NCBI RefSeq assembly: GCF_900176355.1
Contig: NZ_FWXI01000012.1
Span: 1 to 64,000, forward strand
DNA from: Sporomusa malonica
GTDB lineage: Bacteria; Bacillota; Negativicutes; Sporomusales; Sporomusaceae
DNA length: 64,000 nt
Direction: 5' to 3'
The translations under genes were made by a program, and so were the position numbers. Every line of letters starts with the position of its first letter. Position 1 is the stretch's first letter. The notes beneath the pieces were generated by a model, which was not told the origin of the DNA, searched no databases, and saw nothing but the letters and a program-made list of their open reading frames with translations. Positions 8,808 to 17,733 of this stretch are shown piece after piece.

Positions 8808-8897
8808 AAAATATTGGCAAACTTATTGAAAAATAAGGACGCAAAGCCATGGATCTAAAGGATGTAATATTCTACGATTGCCAGGTTGCTATTAAAC
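8808..8897 (+). ncRNA. c-di-GMP-I (GEMM) riboswitch aptamer
   Basis: The sequence follows the Vc2-type aptamer closely: GGCAAAC, then a CTTATT-GAAA-AATAAG hairpin whose GAAA tetraloop is the conserved docking loop, then GGACGCAAAGCC, CTAA (receptor side), and finally GCCAGGTTGC. Closing pairs GCAA/TTGC and AATA/TATT are available. An expression platform follows at once (next entry). No plus-strand gene lies downstream; the next gene (amidohydrolase) is convergent. Confidence 0.93.
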
Positions 8898-8910
8898 TAC
8901 GAAAAGTACT

Positions 8911-8948
8911 TCGTCAGCCTTAGCAACAGGCATCTGACGTTTTTTTTA
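8911..8948 (+). terminator. Expression-platform terminator of the c-di-GMP riboswitch
   Basis: The hairpin CGTCAG-CCT...AGG-CAT-CTGACG is followed by eight or more T. Its loop contains TAGCAAC (8921-8927), exactly complementary to GTTGCTA (8885-8891) in the 3' strand of the aptamer. The two pairings exclude each other, so ligand binding should free the terminator: an OFF switch. Confidence 0.85.
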
Positions 8949-8960
8949 TTTGTAAGCATA

Positions 8961-9004
8961 GAAAGTACCCATAACTTAGCAAAGAGCTGGTTATGGGTAC
9001 TTTC
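8961..9004. repeat. Perfect 15-bp inverted repeat between convergent transcripts
   Basis: GAAAGTACCCATAAC (8961-8975) is matched by its exact complement at 8990-9004 with a 14-base loop. There is no U-run directly after it on either strand. It lies 33 bases beyond the amidohydrolase stop and may end or stabilise that message. Confidence 0.7.
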
Positions 9005-9036
9005 ATACAAGACTAATGGGCTTAAGAATGAGGTGG

Positions 9037-10761
9037 CTACAGGGCGGTCTTTGGGTCTTCTTCCATTTCTCCCCGATTATACACCAGATTTCCGGCAAAA
9101 AAAGTCATACACACTTTCACCTTATCAATATCAACAGGATTTATCGAGAGCAAATCCTGATCAAGAACGACGAGATCAGCCTGCTTACCCACCTCGATAG
9201 AACCTGTTTCTTGATCAATAAATAACGTAAAAGCGCCGTTAATCGTAAAACTTTTTATCATTTCCGCTACCGATACCCGTTCATCTTTATTTAGCAAATA
9301 CCGGCCGTCATCCATATCGGTTATATCCTCCACGCCAAATGCCCGGCCATTGTAAATATTACGCGTAGCCCCCACTTCAATGGCAAATAATGGATTGGGT
9401 ACAGGGGTAATGGAGTAATCGGAGGAAGATGCAATAATTACACCTTGATTTATAAAGGATCGCAGCGGATACTCGTGTTTTGCCCGTTCCCCTAAAAGGC
9501 GGTAATCAACATATTGCCACCAGTTTGGTCCTTTGAAATGCCAATAGGGCTGAACACTGGCAATAACCTTTAGTTGTTTAAACCGTAGAATATCGTCTTG
9601 ATCGACAAGCTGCAGGTGGGTGATAGTATTGCGAAAATCTCCAGGAGAAACCTTTTCCTGAACCTCTTCTAAAGCATCCAGAACCCTTCGCGTTGCTGCA
9701 TCTCCGGTCGAGTGAACATGAATCTGCAAGCCTCGCTGGTTTGCCTGGCAAAATGCCTGATCAAGCATTTCCATGTCCCATAGAAATCTTCCATAATAAT
9801 TAGAGCCTTTTCCAGTCTCTAAGGTATAAGGTTCTAATAAGCAGCTTGTTCCGCCTTCAACAACACCATCAGCAAAAAACTTCGCTGTCGTTATCTGAAA
9901 ATTGGGGGAATGATGCTTTTTCTTAAGCCTGTCAATATCCTCAAACTGGCTAAGTAAATTGTCCTGGGGCTGGATCATAATCGCTCCGCGGACGTGGAGC
10001 GCCAAACTTCCTTGCTTCTCTAAATGATTCCACGCTTGTAAGATTATATCAGTGAACCGCCCCATAATACTAAGGATACCTGTAATTCCAAAGCTGTGCA
10101 TTTTGCTTTGAAATGCATGCATAGCTTGTACATATTGTTCCAAGGTATATTCCGGCTGAATTATGAGAGATATGGCGCTTTCCTTCACAGTTCCCCATAA
10201 TTCACCAGTTATATCTTTTTCAATGATGCCACCGTCAGGTGCCTCGGTATCCCGAGTTATACCACTAACAGCTAACGCCTTGGAATTAACCCACCAACTG
10301 TGACCATCCATAGCCCGTAATATTACGGGGATATCGGGCGCTACTGCATCCAGGTGCTCCTTCCGTGGTCCTTTGTTTACTTCTTCCCCCTCAAAAGCGC
10401 TCCATAACCAGCCCTGACCAAAAATAGCCTTTGTCCCTGGATGACAATTAATAAAGTCTTTTACCGCCGCTACATATCCTTCCAGGCTGTTGATTCCAAA
10501 TAATTGCACCTCATAAAGTTCAGACAGCGCAATCCCTGGTGGATGAATGTGGCTGTCAATCATCCCCGGGATTACCATCCTCCCTTTTAAGTCAATTCTT
10601 TTGGTGTCTTCACCAATATACATGGCTGTTTGCTCATTATTACCAATAAAGAGTATCTTATCGCCCTTAATAGCGATTGCTTGATAAACATTCTCCTGTG
10701 TATCAGCAGTATATACTACTCCATTCATAAATACCGTATCGGCAAAAAATCCTTCTGCCAT
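9037..10761 (-). CDS. YtcJ-like metal-dependent amidohydrolase
   Basis: The 574-residue protein belongs to the amidohydrolase superfamily, amidohydrolase_3/YtcJ type. Visible motifs: GRMVIPGMIDSHIHPPG (metal-binding HxH), TTAKFFADGVVEGG, a long linker, IHVHSTGDAA and THLQLVDQ (metal-ligand histidines), and ASSSDYSITP (the catalytic/metal Asp). It closes with the beta-sandwich return GKQADLVVLDQDL. YtcJ-type proteins hydrolyse amide or related bonds in small molecules; the substrate cannot be told. The start is ATG 10761 with AGGTG seven bases upstream, preferred over GTG 10770. No signal peptide, so cytoplasmic. It interrupts an otherwise c-di-GMP-related region without an obvious link to it. 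Confidence 0.88.
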   Translation of the reverse strand: MAEGFFADTVFMNGVVYTADTQENVYQAIAIKGDKILFIGNNEQTAMYIGEDTKRIDLKGRMVIPGMIDSHIHPPGIALSELYEVQLFGINSLEGYVAAVKDFINCHPGTKAIFGQGWLWSAFEGEEVNKGPRKEHLDAVAPDIPVILRAMDGHSWWVNSKALAVSGITRDTEAPDGGIIEKDITGELWGTVKESAISLIIQPEYTLEQYVQAMHAFQSKMHSFGITGILSIMGRFTDIILQAWNHLEKQGSLALHVRGAIMIQPQDNLLSQFEDIDRLKKKHHSPNFQITTAKFFADGVVEGGTSCLLEPYTLETGKGSNYYGRFLWDMEMLDQAFCQANQRGLQIHVHSTGDAATRRVLDALEEVQEKVSPGDFRNTITHLQLVDQDDILRFKQLKVIASVQPYWHFKGPNWWQYVDYRLLGERAKHEYPLRSFINQGVIIASSSDYSITPVPNPLFAIEVGATRNIYNGRAFGVEDITDMDDGRYLLNKDERVSVAEMIKSFTINGAFTLFIDQETGSIEVGKQADLVVLDQDLLSINPVDIDKVKVCMTFFAGNLVYNRGEMEEDPKTAL

Positions 10762-10873
10762 TTTGTTCACCTACCTGTTTTCAATTGCAAAATTCACCTA
10801 TTTGCGTACACACTACAAAGAACTAGTAACCACATTTAGGCTGCTAGTTCTCACTTCAAATAAGCTATGCTCT

Positions 10874-11227
10874 CTATTTCCTTAACGCAGCCAAGATTGA
10901 CTCTGCAAAATTTTCGTCTTTTGGAATATACGTGATTCCCAAACTGATTGCTTTCCTAACAATATTTCTATCAGTTTCACTGGTCAAAATCAGAAATCGC
11001 AGACCAGGCCAGCCATCATTTATTTGTTCAAAGAGTTTAAGTCCATCGGTATCTGGCAAATACATATCTGATATTACTGCATCATACTCGCCACATTCAC
11101 GCAACAATCGTAACGCTTCTGTACCGCTTTCAACACCACTAGCTTCATAATTTTCTGTTGCTAATACCAAGGCGATCATTTCCCGCATAAAGCTGTCATC
11201 TTCAATAAGCAGTAATTTTCTTCCCAA
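10874..11227 (-). CDS. Single-domain response regulator (CheY-like)
   Basis: A 117-residue stand-alone receiver domain. Acidic residues EDD lie near residues 9-11, the phosphoacceptor Asp is in VISDMYLPDTDG, a Thr/Ser is in LILTSE, and the conserved Lys is in YIPKDE. It starts with TTG directly after the stop of the preceding gene (TGATTG), with GGGGGTG as ribosome binding site, so translation is probably coupled. It is the last gene of the chemosensory operon and a likely target or phosphate sink of the hybrid CheA. Confidence 0.88.
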   Translation of the reverse strand: MGRKLLLIEDDSFMREMIALVLATENYEASGVESGTEALRLLRECGEYDAVISDMYLPDTDGLKLFEQINDGWPGLRFLILTSETDRNIVRKAISLGITYIPKDENFAESILAALRK

Positions 11228-12913
11228 TCAGTTCACCCCCTTCATTATTGATTCATCATTAGTGGGGGCCATATGAATTAAGTTCCTACCCAAAGCCTTG
11301 GCCTCGTATAGAGCTTTATCTGCCGCATTGTATAGACCGGTGGGATCAGTATATCCAGGCAAACCCGCAAGTCCGCAACTAAATGTCGCATGAAACGTAC
11401 CATTTACAGATTCATGACACATACTTTCAAACTTTGCCCGTATTTCCTCTATGACTTTGTAGGCGTAGCCAACAGGGGTATTGGGCATGATTACCGCAAA
11501 CTCTTCACCACCCATACGACCAATAATATCAGTGCCGCGTAAGCGCTGTTCCAGCAGCCTGGCAATACTCAAAATCACCATATCACCCGCAACATGCCCA
11601 TAAGTGTCATTCACATTTTTAAAACTGTCTAAATCAATCATTGCAAGCGTGATCGGATTATTCGTGCGTAAGGCTTGCAAAAACAACCGTTCAATATGTT
11701 GTTTCATAACCGAGTGATTATATAAGCCGCTTAAACCATCGCGCTCCATGTACTGACGAAGCATTCGCATACGTTCAGCCCGCAGCCTCACTGAGCAAAT
11801 AAAATGTTCAGGCTGAACAGGTTTAGTGATAAAGTCGTCTCCGCCTGTTGCCATTGCCTGCATTTGCAATTCAAGATTTTTTTCTCCGGAAAGAAACACA
11901 ATCGGAATCCGAAAATAGGCGGGAACCTGGCGAATTAGCTTAGCAATTTCATAGCCATTACATTCCGGCATGTTTAAATCCAGCAAAATCAGATCCGGAT
12001 TAAATATACTCAAATACTCCAGGATTTGCAGAGAATCCCGCAAGGTAAATGTTTTCATTCCATTTAGTTCTAATAAAGCCGCGTGATAGTCGGCCATAAT
12101 TTTATCATCATCAACAATCAACACCCGGCAAAGCTCTGGTTCTTCCGCCTTTGTCAGATTGTCTAATTTGTCGACCAAATCAATAGGGCGGACAGGTTTC
12201 ACGAAATAGGCATCACTCCCAACTTTAACGGCTGCCAGCCTGGAATGAATATCATTTCGTCGTGACAAAAATATAACTGGAATATGGTATGATTTCATTG
12301 TCCTAAGCCGCCTAACAGCATCAGCACCGGCAATCTCACCTTCGGGAAAAACCATATCCATAATAATACCGGCAGGCTCTAATTGGGGCAAAGCTTCCTC
12401 CACTTCCTGCAGTCGATGAAACTTGAAAACCTTATAGCCAAAACACTCTAACTGAAACGCTAAATTTGCTAAAAAATGCTCATCATCGTCTACCATAATC
12501 ACAGTCTTGCGTGTCTGGCAGTCACACTCTAGCCGTGTTTGCGAGATGCCCAGCTCCACTTCGTAATTCTCCTGCGATTCTGCGGCTTCCACCACTGCTT
12601 TCATACCCTTAATGCAATGCTGCATTGTATTTTCCGCGTCTGCAGATATCTGGCAGGAGCCAAGGATTGCTTTTAGCACACTTTCCCCGTCGCGAGCGTA
12701 CTCCCCCACTTTCGAATAGCCGAAGGAGCTGGCCGTTCCTGCCATTGAGTGAAATGCCCGCATTAACTCAATAATGTATTTGTCAATTTTTTTTGTTACT
12801 AATAACTCTTGCCAGGTGTATTCCAGCGCTTCAATTTTGCTCGGAAGTTCGCGGCTATAGGCCTCTTGGAGCAATTTCATTCGCTTACTGATTAACCTCT
12901 TATTCTCGGACAT
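11228..12913 (-). CDS. Hpt-REC-REC-GGDEF diguanylate cyclase, WspR-like output
   Basis: A 561-residue output protein. An N-terminal Hpt domain has FHSMAGTASSFG with phosphorylatable His55. The first receiver has VDDD at 141-144 and acceptor Asp186 in IIMDMVFP. The second receiver has IVDDD and acceptor Asp312 in LLDLNMP. The C-terminal GGDEF domain has GGEEF at 468-472, preceded by RGTD at 459-462, the position of the inhibitory I-site. It should make c-di-GMP from two GTP, with output set by phosphorylation and by product inhibition. The Hpt plus two receivers suggest an internal relay, more elaborate than WspR (one REC plus GGDEF). It is in the same operon as the hybrid CheA. Confidence 0.92.
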   Translation of the reverse strand: MSENKRLISKRMKLLQEAYSRELPSKIEALEYTWQELLVTKKIDKYIIELMRAFHSMAGTASSFGYSKVGEYARDGESVLKAILGSCQISADAENTMQHCIKGMKAVVEAAESQENYEVELGISQTRLECDCQTRKTVIMVDDDEHFLANLAFQLECFGYKVFKFHRLQEVEEALPQLEPAGIIMDMVFPEGEIAGADAVRRLRTMKSYHIPVIFLSRRNDIHSRLAAVKVGSDAYFVKPVRPIDLVDKLDNLTKAEEPELCRVLIVDDDKIMADYHAALLELNGMKTFTLRDSLQILEYLSIFNPDLILLDLNMPECNGYEIAKLIRQVPAYFRIPIVFLSGEKNLELQMQAMATGGDDFITKPVQPEHFICSVRLRAERMRMLRQYMERDGLSGLYNHSVMKQHIERLFLQALRTNNPITLAMIDLDSFKNVNDTYGHVAGDMVILSIARLLEQRLRGTDIIGRMGGEEFAVIMPNTPVGYAYKVIEEIRAKFESMCHESVNGTFHATFSCGLAGLPGYTDPTGLYNAADKALYEAKALGRNLIHMAPTNDESIMKGVN

Positions 12914-12931
12914 TATTTTTCCCTCACAAGC

Positions 12932-15118
12932 TTACTGACCAATTACATTCTGAACTGTTTCAATAAGATTATTTTGATCAAACGCACCTTTCACAATATA
13001 GGCGTTAGCACCGACCTGAATACCCCGCCGCTTATCTTCCGCCTTCTCGCGAGAAGTTACGATTATTACCGGAATTTGCCGATATCGCTCATCCTGGCGC
13101 AAATGCAAAGTAAGACTAAATCCATCCAGATTAGGCATTTCTACGTCAGTTATAACAGCATCATATACTTTTTTGCCAGTTTTTTCAATGGCGACCAGCC
13201 CATCCTCAGCTAACTCCACCTGGTATCCATAGGACTCAAGGATGCTTTTCACAATATCTCTTGTATTGGCAGAATCATCGACTACCAGAATGGTTTTGCG
13301 TTGTTTTTGAGAATTAACTCCAAAAAAATCGCCTATATCAGCCTTATTTTCGCGGGCTTGCTTAATTAATGCCGTGACACCAAGCACACTAATTATTTCA
13401 TCATTACTGCCGACAGTAAATCCGGAAATCAGAGCCAGATGCTTTATCGCTGAAGGTAAAGATTTTATAACCATGTCAGCTTCACTGATGATAGCATCAA
13501 CAATCAGAGCCAAGCGTTCAGTGCCTGATGCCACTAAAACAACCTGCAATTCCTTTTGCTCACGCTTCGCAACTTGGGGGCAGCTCAAAATAGTCTCAAG
13601 TTCCTCTAGCGGAACAAGTTGCTCACGTACGCGCAACGCTCGTTTGCCGACGACATTGATCACCTGGCTGGCAGGTACCATTATCACCTCTTGAACCGAG
13701 TATGCAGGTACAGCAAATGTATGGCTGGAGGCCGAAACAATTAACATTCGGGAAAGTGCCAGTGTAATTGGTACTTTCAGTAAAAAAGTCGTTCCTTCAC
13801 CTGCGCGTGTCTGGATTCTGACAGATCCCTTGAGCTTATCTGTAATTGTTTGCCTGACAACATTCATCCCTACACCACGCCCAGATATGTCGGTAATAAT
13901 GGAGCTTGTACTAAAACCAGGCAAAAAGATTAACTCCAGTAGTTCCATTTCCGTCAGTTTATCCACAGCATCTTCTGTTAGCAGCCGCTTCTCTATCGCA
14001 GTCATTTTTATATGATCTAAGGATATTCCGGCCCCGTCATCCTGGAGTATAATCGTAACTCCCCCTGAATCATAAAAAGCCGACAGCCGGATGACTCCCC
14101 GCTTGTCTTTACCTGCCATAACCCGAGTTTGCGGCAATTCGATACCATGATCAACCGCATTCCGAATCATGTGCAGTAAACAATCCCCTAACTGCTCAAT
14201 AATTTTACGGTCAAGCTCGGTATCTCCCCCCTCAACCTGAAATTCAATCTCCTTGCCGGTTGAATAGGCAAGATCCCTAACCACGCGGTTAATTTTATCA
14301 AAGGCTGTTGCTATCGGCAGCATTCGAATTTTCAAAGACCGTTCCTGTAGCTCGGTGGTTAGAAGATTTTCAATTACAGCATCATTGCGTAATGAATCTT
14401 GAATCTTCCGCAATTGACTATGCAGAGCAATTAACGTGCCTGCCAATTCTTTACGATCATATTCTCCATGCTCATTATTGTTATTTGGGAGTGATACTAA
14501 CTCAAGACTTGTTTCTGACAGCCGCATAATATCATGAACTATATACGCTTGCTGTTTTTTCCGGTACTGGTAGGAAACCATTTCCCCCATCAACTGGATT
14601 AATTCATCCAACTGTTCTGCACGTATTTGGACAAAATCATGTTGTATCACTGTGAGTTCCTTTTTTTCATCCATACCACGCGCTTCTGCTAACTCAGAAG
14701 CGCTCTGTACCGGACATTTTTCCTGCTGCCCATTTTCCTTAAGCAATTGCACTAGTTCAAAGCAGACCGGCGGCAACGATTCTGGCAATGGGTTTCCGAC
14801 GGCAACATCAGCAATCAGTTGGCGGATAGTGTCAACGCCTTTTAACAAGAGGTCCATTAATTCTCTAGAAAGGCTTCTTTGTCCATCACGCAGCAGCTCC
14901 AGCACGTCTTCCATTCGATGCGCCACCTCTGAAATTGCCGTCATCTTCAGCATCCTGGCAGCACCTTTTATCGTGTGCGCAGTCCGAAAAATCGAATCAA
15001 GGACCTCTTTTGCAAAGCCGCCCGCCTCTAGCGCGAGTAGTTCTTTTTCAATCTGATCGCAATGTTTGGCGGCTTCCTCTGCAAATCGTGCCGAAAGCAG
15101 TTTAATATTTAGCGCCAT
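12932..15118 (-). CDS. Hybrid chemotaxis-type histidine kinase CheA-REC (WspE-like)
   Basis: The 728 residues contain, in order, an Hpt domain with RTAHTIKGAARML (phosphorylated His near 47), a linker/dimerisation region, a HATPase domain with MIRNAVDHGIE (N box), DDGAGIS (G1) and GRGVGMNVVRQ (G2), a CheW-like domain (about 455-590), and a C-terminal receiver (about 605-728) with VVDDSANTRD and acceptor Asp in VITDVEMPNLDG. Ordinary flagellar CheA lacks the receiver; CheA-REC fusions are characteristic of Wsp, Frz and other alternative chemosensory systems. It should take signals from the MCP through the two CheW proteins and phosphorylate the GGDEF protein, CheB and the small REC. Confidence 0.95.
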   Translation of the reverse strand: MALNIKLLSARFAEEAAKHCDQIEKELLALEAGGFAKEVLDSIFRTAHTIKGAARMLKMTAISEVAHRMEDVLELLRDGQRSLSRELMDLLLKGVDTIRQLIADVAVGNPLPESLPPVCFELVQLLKENGQQEKCPVQSASELAEARGMDEKKELTVIQHDFVQIRAEQLDELIQLMGEMVSYQYRKKQQAYIVHDIMRLSETSLELVSLPNNNNEHGEYDRKELAGTLIALHSQLRKIQDSLRNDAVIENLLTTELQERSLKIRMLPIATAFDKINRVVRDLAYSTGKEIEFQVEGGDTELDRKIIEQLGDCLLHMIRNAVDHGIELPQTRVMAGKDKRGVIRLSAFYDSGGVTIILQDDGAGISLDHIKMTAIEKRLLTEDAVDKLTEMELLELIFLPGFSTSSIITDISGRGVGMNVVRQTITDKLKGSVRIQTRAGEGTTFLLKVPITLALSRMLIVSASSHTFAVPAYSVQEVIMVPASQVINVVGKRALRVREQLVPLEELETILSCPQVAKREQKELQVVLVASGTERLALIVDAIISEADMVIKSLPSAIKHLALISGFTVGSNDEIISVLGVTALIKQARENKADIGDFFGVNSQKQRKTILVVDDSANTRDIVKSILESYGYQVELAEDGLVAIEKTGKKVYDAVITDVEMPNLDGFSLTLHLRQDERYRQIPVIIVTSREKAEDKRRGIQVGANAYIVKGAFDQNNLIETVQNVIGQ

Positions 15119-15158
15119 AGCCCCTATCCCCCTCCTTTCATAAAGAGCTGCAGCAGCC

Positions 15159-16697
15159 TCACTCCTTCAATTTCGCGATGTTGTGCTGACATACTTGGAT
15201 AAAGTCATCTAACTGGAAGGGCACTAAAAAAAAGCTTAACCCGTGCTTTTCAAAGTTCCCCTGCCTCAGTATTCTCATAGCCACTTCGTATTCCCGTTTT
15301 GCATAAGCGCTCTCTTCCTGCAGTTGATACACCTCAGCCAAAAAAAAGTGAGCCAGCCAACACTCGGGAAACACATACACGGCTTCCTTAAACCGTTGTA
15401 TCGCCTCTTCCCTTTGTCCGGTAAGCTTTGCTGCCATGCCTAACAGCAGATAGGCTTCTAAGCAAAAAGCATCAATCACCAACGCTGCCTGACAAAGTTC
15501 TATGGCTGCTTCAACACTTTGCTGGTTAAGGAGAATATTGGCCTTTAATGTATAAGCCTGATCGAAAAATGAATCAACGGCAATGATCTCGTCTAGACGG
15601 CCGATGGCTTCATCATATCTTTTGAGTTTTACCAACTCCAGCGCATCTGTTAAGATTTGCTGGCAACTATCGCCTTTGTTATCCATTAGTAGGTGTTGCT
15701 TGCTGCTTGGCGGACTGCAATGCAGCCCTTTTGACTCAGTTATAGCTGGCCGCGTTTTTACCTGTGGCGTGAACTTTTTCCTTGATGTATCTGGAGCAAT
15801 GTACTGTATATCAATTGCTGTTAACGCCCCTGCATCAGCTTTCCGGCTATCCATTGAGTCATTGTCTTGCTTTCGGTAATAGAATGTCTCGCCATTCTTA
15901 ACCAGTGACATCAAATTATTGCTATGATATAAAGTTTCCGTACAGCTCAGAAATAAGCAGCCACCGTGATTGAGCAAACCGGCCAACCGGCGAAATACCT
16001 CTTCCCGTTGCTCTTTAGAAAAATAAATGGATACATTCCGGTAAAATACGATATCCGTATTACAAATCCACTCCGGATATACTGGCTCGAATAGATTAAG
16101 TGATTCAAACCGTACTTTTTCTTTTACGAAACTTTTAATCACAAAACTTTCTTTTGATACTCGCTCAAAATAGTTATCTCTGATATCTTTGGGACAGGAA
16201 CGAAAAGAATAAAAGCCGTATAAACCGGCTTGAGCCTTTTTTATCGCTTCCTTATCTACATCAACGCCGATTACTTCGAAGTCCCAATTGATTCCCGCAC
16301 CAGGCATTTTGAGAGCAGCTATCGCCATGGAATATGCCTCCTCGCCGGTTGAGCAACCAGCACTTAACAGGCGAATCAAAGGATATTGCCCCCCGTTTCT
16401 TACTAACCGGGGAATCACCTGCCTAATCAAAACATCAAGGTGCATCGGTTCGCGAAAAAAATATGTCTCATGAACTGTTAAAAGGTTAATCAGCAGCAAT
16501 ACTTCTTCTTCATGCTGCTGTAGCAAATTCAGATACTCGCCTACAGTAGAAGCTTCGCATTCCTCAATACGTTTTTGCACAGCCTCTTGCAGCAGTTCCA
16601 GTCGCTGCTGGCGAAACTCTAGCCCGTAGCGCTGATTAATAAACAGACCGAGCTTTTCTAATTCTGGGTTTGTCAGCCGATTTGCTTGCATTATCAT
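15159..16697 (-). CDS. CheR methyltransferase with TPR tail (WspC-like)
   Basis: A 512-residue protein. The N-terminal half is a CheR methyltransferase, with the SAM-binding stretch LLSAGCSTGEEAYSMAI and the later DIVFYRNVSIYFSKE, where most CheR have CRNVLIYF. After a linker (about 275-340) come tetratricopeptide-like repeats (about 350-480) with ALVIDAFCLEAYLLLGMAAKL-type helices. CheR methylates glutamates of MCPs with S-adenosylmethionine, and TPR-tailed CheR is the WspC architecture. The gene overlaps the upstream cheB by 4 bases, a sign of translational coupling. Confidence 0.93.
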   Translation of the reverse strand: MIMQANRLTNPELEKLGLFINQRYGLEFRQQRLELLQEAVQKRIEECEASTVGEYLNLLQQHEEEVLLLINLLTVHETYFFREPMHLDVLIRQVIPRLVRNGGQYPLIRLLSAGCSTGEEAYSMAIAALKMPGAGINWDFEVIGVDVDKEAIKKAQAGLYGFYSFRSCPKDIRDNYFERVSKESFVIKSFVKEKVRFESLNLFEPVYPEWICNTDIVFYRNVSIYFSKEQREEVFRRLAGLLNHGGCLFLSCTETLYHSNNLMSLVKNGETFYYRKQDNDSMDSRKADAGALTAIDIQYIAPDTSRKKFTPQVKTRPAITESKGLHCSPPSSKQHLLMDNKGDSCQQILTDALELVKLKRYDEAIGRLDEIIAVDSFFDQAYTLKANILLNQQSVEAAIELCQAALVIDAFCLEAYLLLGMAAKLTGQREEAIQRFKEAVYVFPECWLAHFFLAEVYQLQEESAYAKREYEVAMRILRQGNFEKHGLSFFLVPFQLDDFIQVCQHNIAKLKE

Positions 16698-17722
16698 AAG
16701 ACAGCCACCCTAGCCAGTGTAGTTGCAATATCACTTGCCGCCACAACATAATCTGCTAAACCACCTTCTATTACCAGTCTGGGCATATTGTAGATTAGCG
16801 AAGTTTGCTCGTTTTGAGCTATTGTAGCCCCGCCACCGGTTTTAATTGCTTGCATTCCCTTAACTCCGTCCTGCCCCATGCCTGTAAGAATTACACCTAT
16901 TGCTCTATCCCGATATACTTGCGCCACAGAAGAAAGCAGCATATCACAAGAAGGATGGTAGATGTTCCCGGGTAAACAAGGTAATAGCTCAATATTTCCG
17001 TTTACGCCAACCTGCGCGTTATATTCCGGAGGGATAATTAATACTCTGCCTGGAGTCAATGGTTCTGCCTGCGATGCCACCCTTACGTCAAGTGGCGTCT
17101 TGTGATTGAGCCAGTCTGCCAATGCTTCTGCAAAACCTTCAGAAATATGCTGCGCGACAACAATAGGAACCGGAAAGTCGGCAGATAGTTGTGATAGAAT
17201 AGTTTCCAATACCCTTGAACCACCTAATGAGGATGCAATGGCTACCGCTTTAGAGCGGCGGTTTGTTCGTTGCTCCATTATAATATCGTTCTGCCTCACC
17301 TGTTTGTTTCCAGTAATATGTTTGATTACTTTAACCCCAGCCAGCAATTTTATCTTATGAATAAATTGCTGGCAATGCGCAGAATCGATACTAGGTTTTT
17401 CAACTACCTCTAAGGCGCCTCTACTTACCGCTTCATATGCCAGGCTAGCATCGCCATATGAGGTGACAACCATTATTGGAGTAGGATTATTCTGCATGAT
17501 GGCTTCAATCGCTTCTAATCCGTTCATCACAGGCATCTCGATATCCATAATAATTAGATCAGGCCGCAGAAGAAAAGCAAGCTTCACCCCTTCTTCGCCA
17601 TTTGTCGCCTCACCGACTACTTGAATGCCGGACTCCTCAGCTAATAGTCCAATCATAAATTCCCTTACAACAGGGCAGTCGTCCACGATAAGCACCCTAA
17701 CATAATTCTTCCGAACATTCAT
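16694..17722 (-). CDS. cheB: Chemoreceptor methylesterase CheB (WspF-like)
   Basis: The 342 residues hold an N-terminal receiver (VDDCPVVRE; acceptor in LIIMDIEMPVMNG; Lys in VVEKPS) and a C-terminal methylesterase domain. Its catalytic triad regions are ASSLGGSRVLETIL (Ser), VVAQHISEGFAEAL (His) and LTGMGQDGVKGM (Asp). CheB removes methyl groups, and deamidates glutamines, on MCPs, resetting the array; phosphorylation of the receiver activates it. It lies directly after the MCP (11-base gap) and overlaps cheR. Confidence 0.95.
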   Translation of the reverse strand: MNVRKNYVRVLIVDDCPVVREFMIGLLAEESGIQVVGEATNGEEGVKLAFLLRPDLIIMDIEMPVMNGLEAIEAIMQNNPTPIMVVTSYGDASLAYEAVSRGALEVVEKPSIDSAHCQQFIHKIKLLAGVKVIKHITGNKQVRQNDIIMEQRTNRRSKAVAIASSLGGSRVLETILSQLSADFPVPIVVAQHISEGFAEALADWLNHKTPLDVRVASQAEPLTPGRVLIIPPEYNAQVGVNGNIELLPCLPGNIYHPSCDMLLSSVAQVYRDRAIGVILTGMGQDGVKGMQAIKTGGGATIAQNEQTSLIYNMPRLVIEGGLADYVVAASDIATTLARVAVL

Positions 17723-17733
17723 AGAATCCCCGC

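Noticed and set aside
8886..9225. Plus-strand ORFs after the c-di-GMP riboswitch
   Set aside because: They begin inside the aptamer or without a ribosome binding site, cross the terminator, and are antisense to the amidohydrolase; composition is not protein-like.
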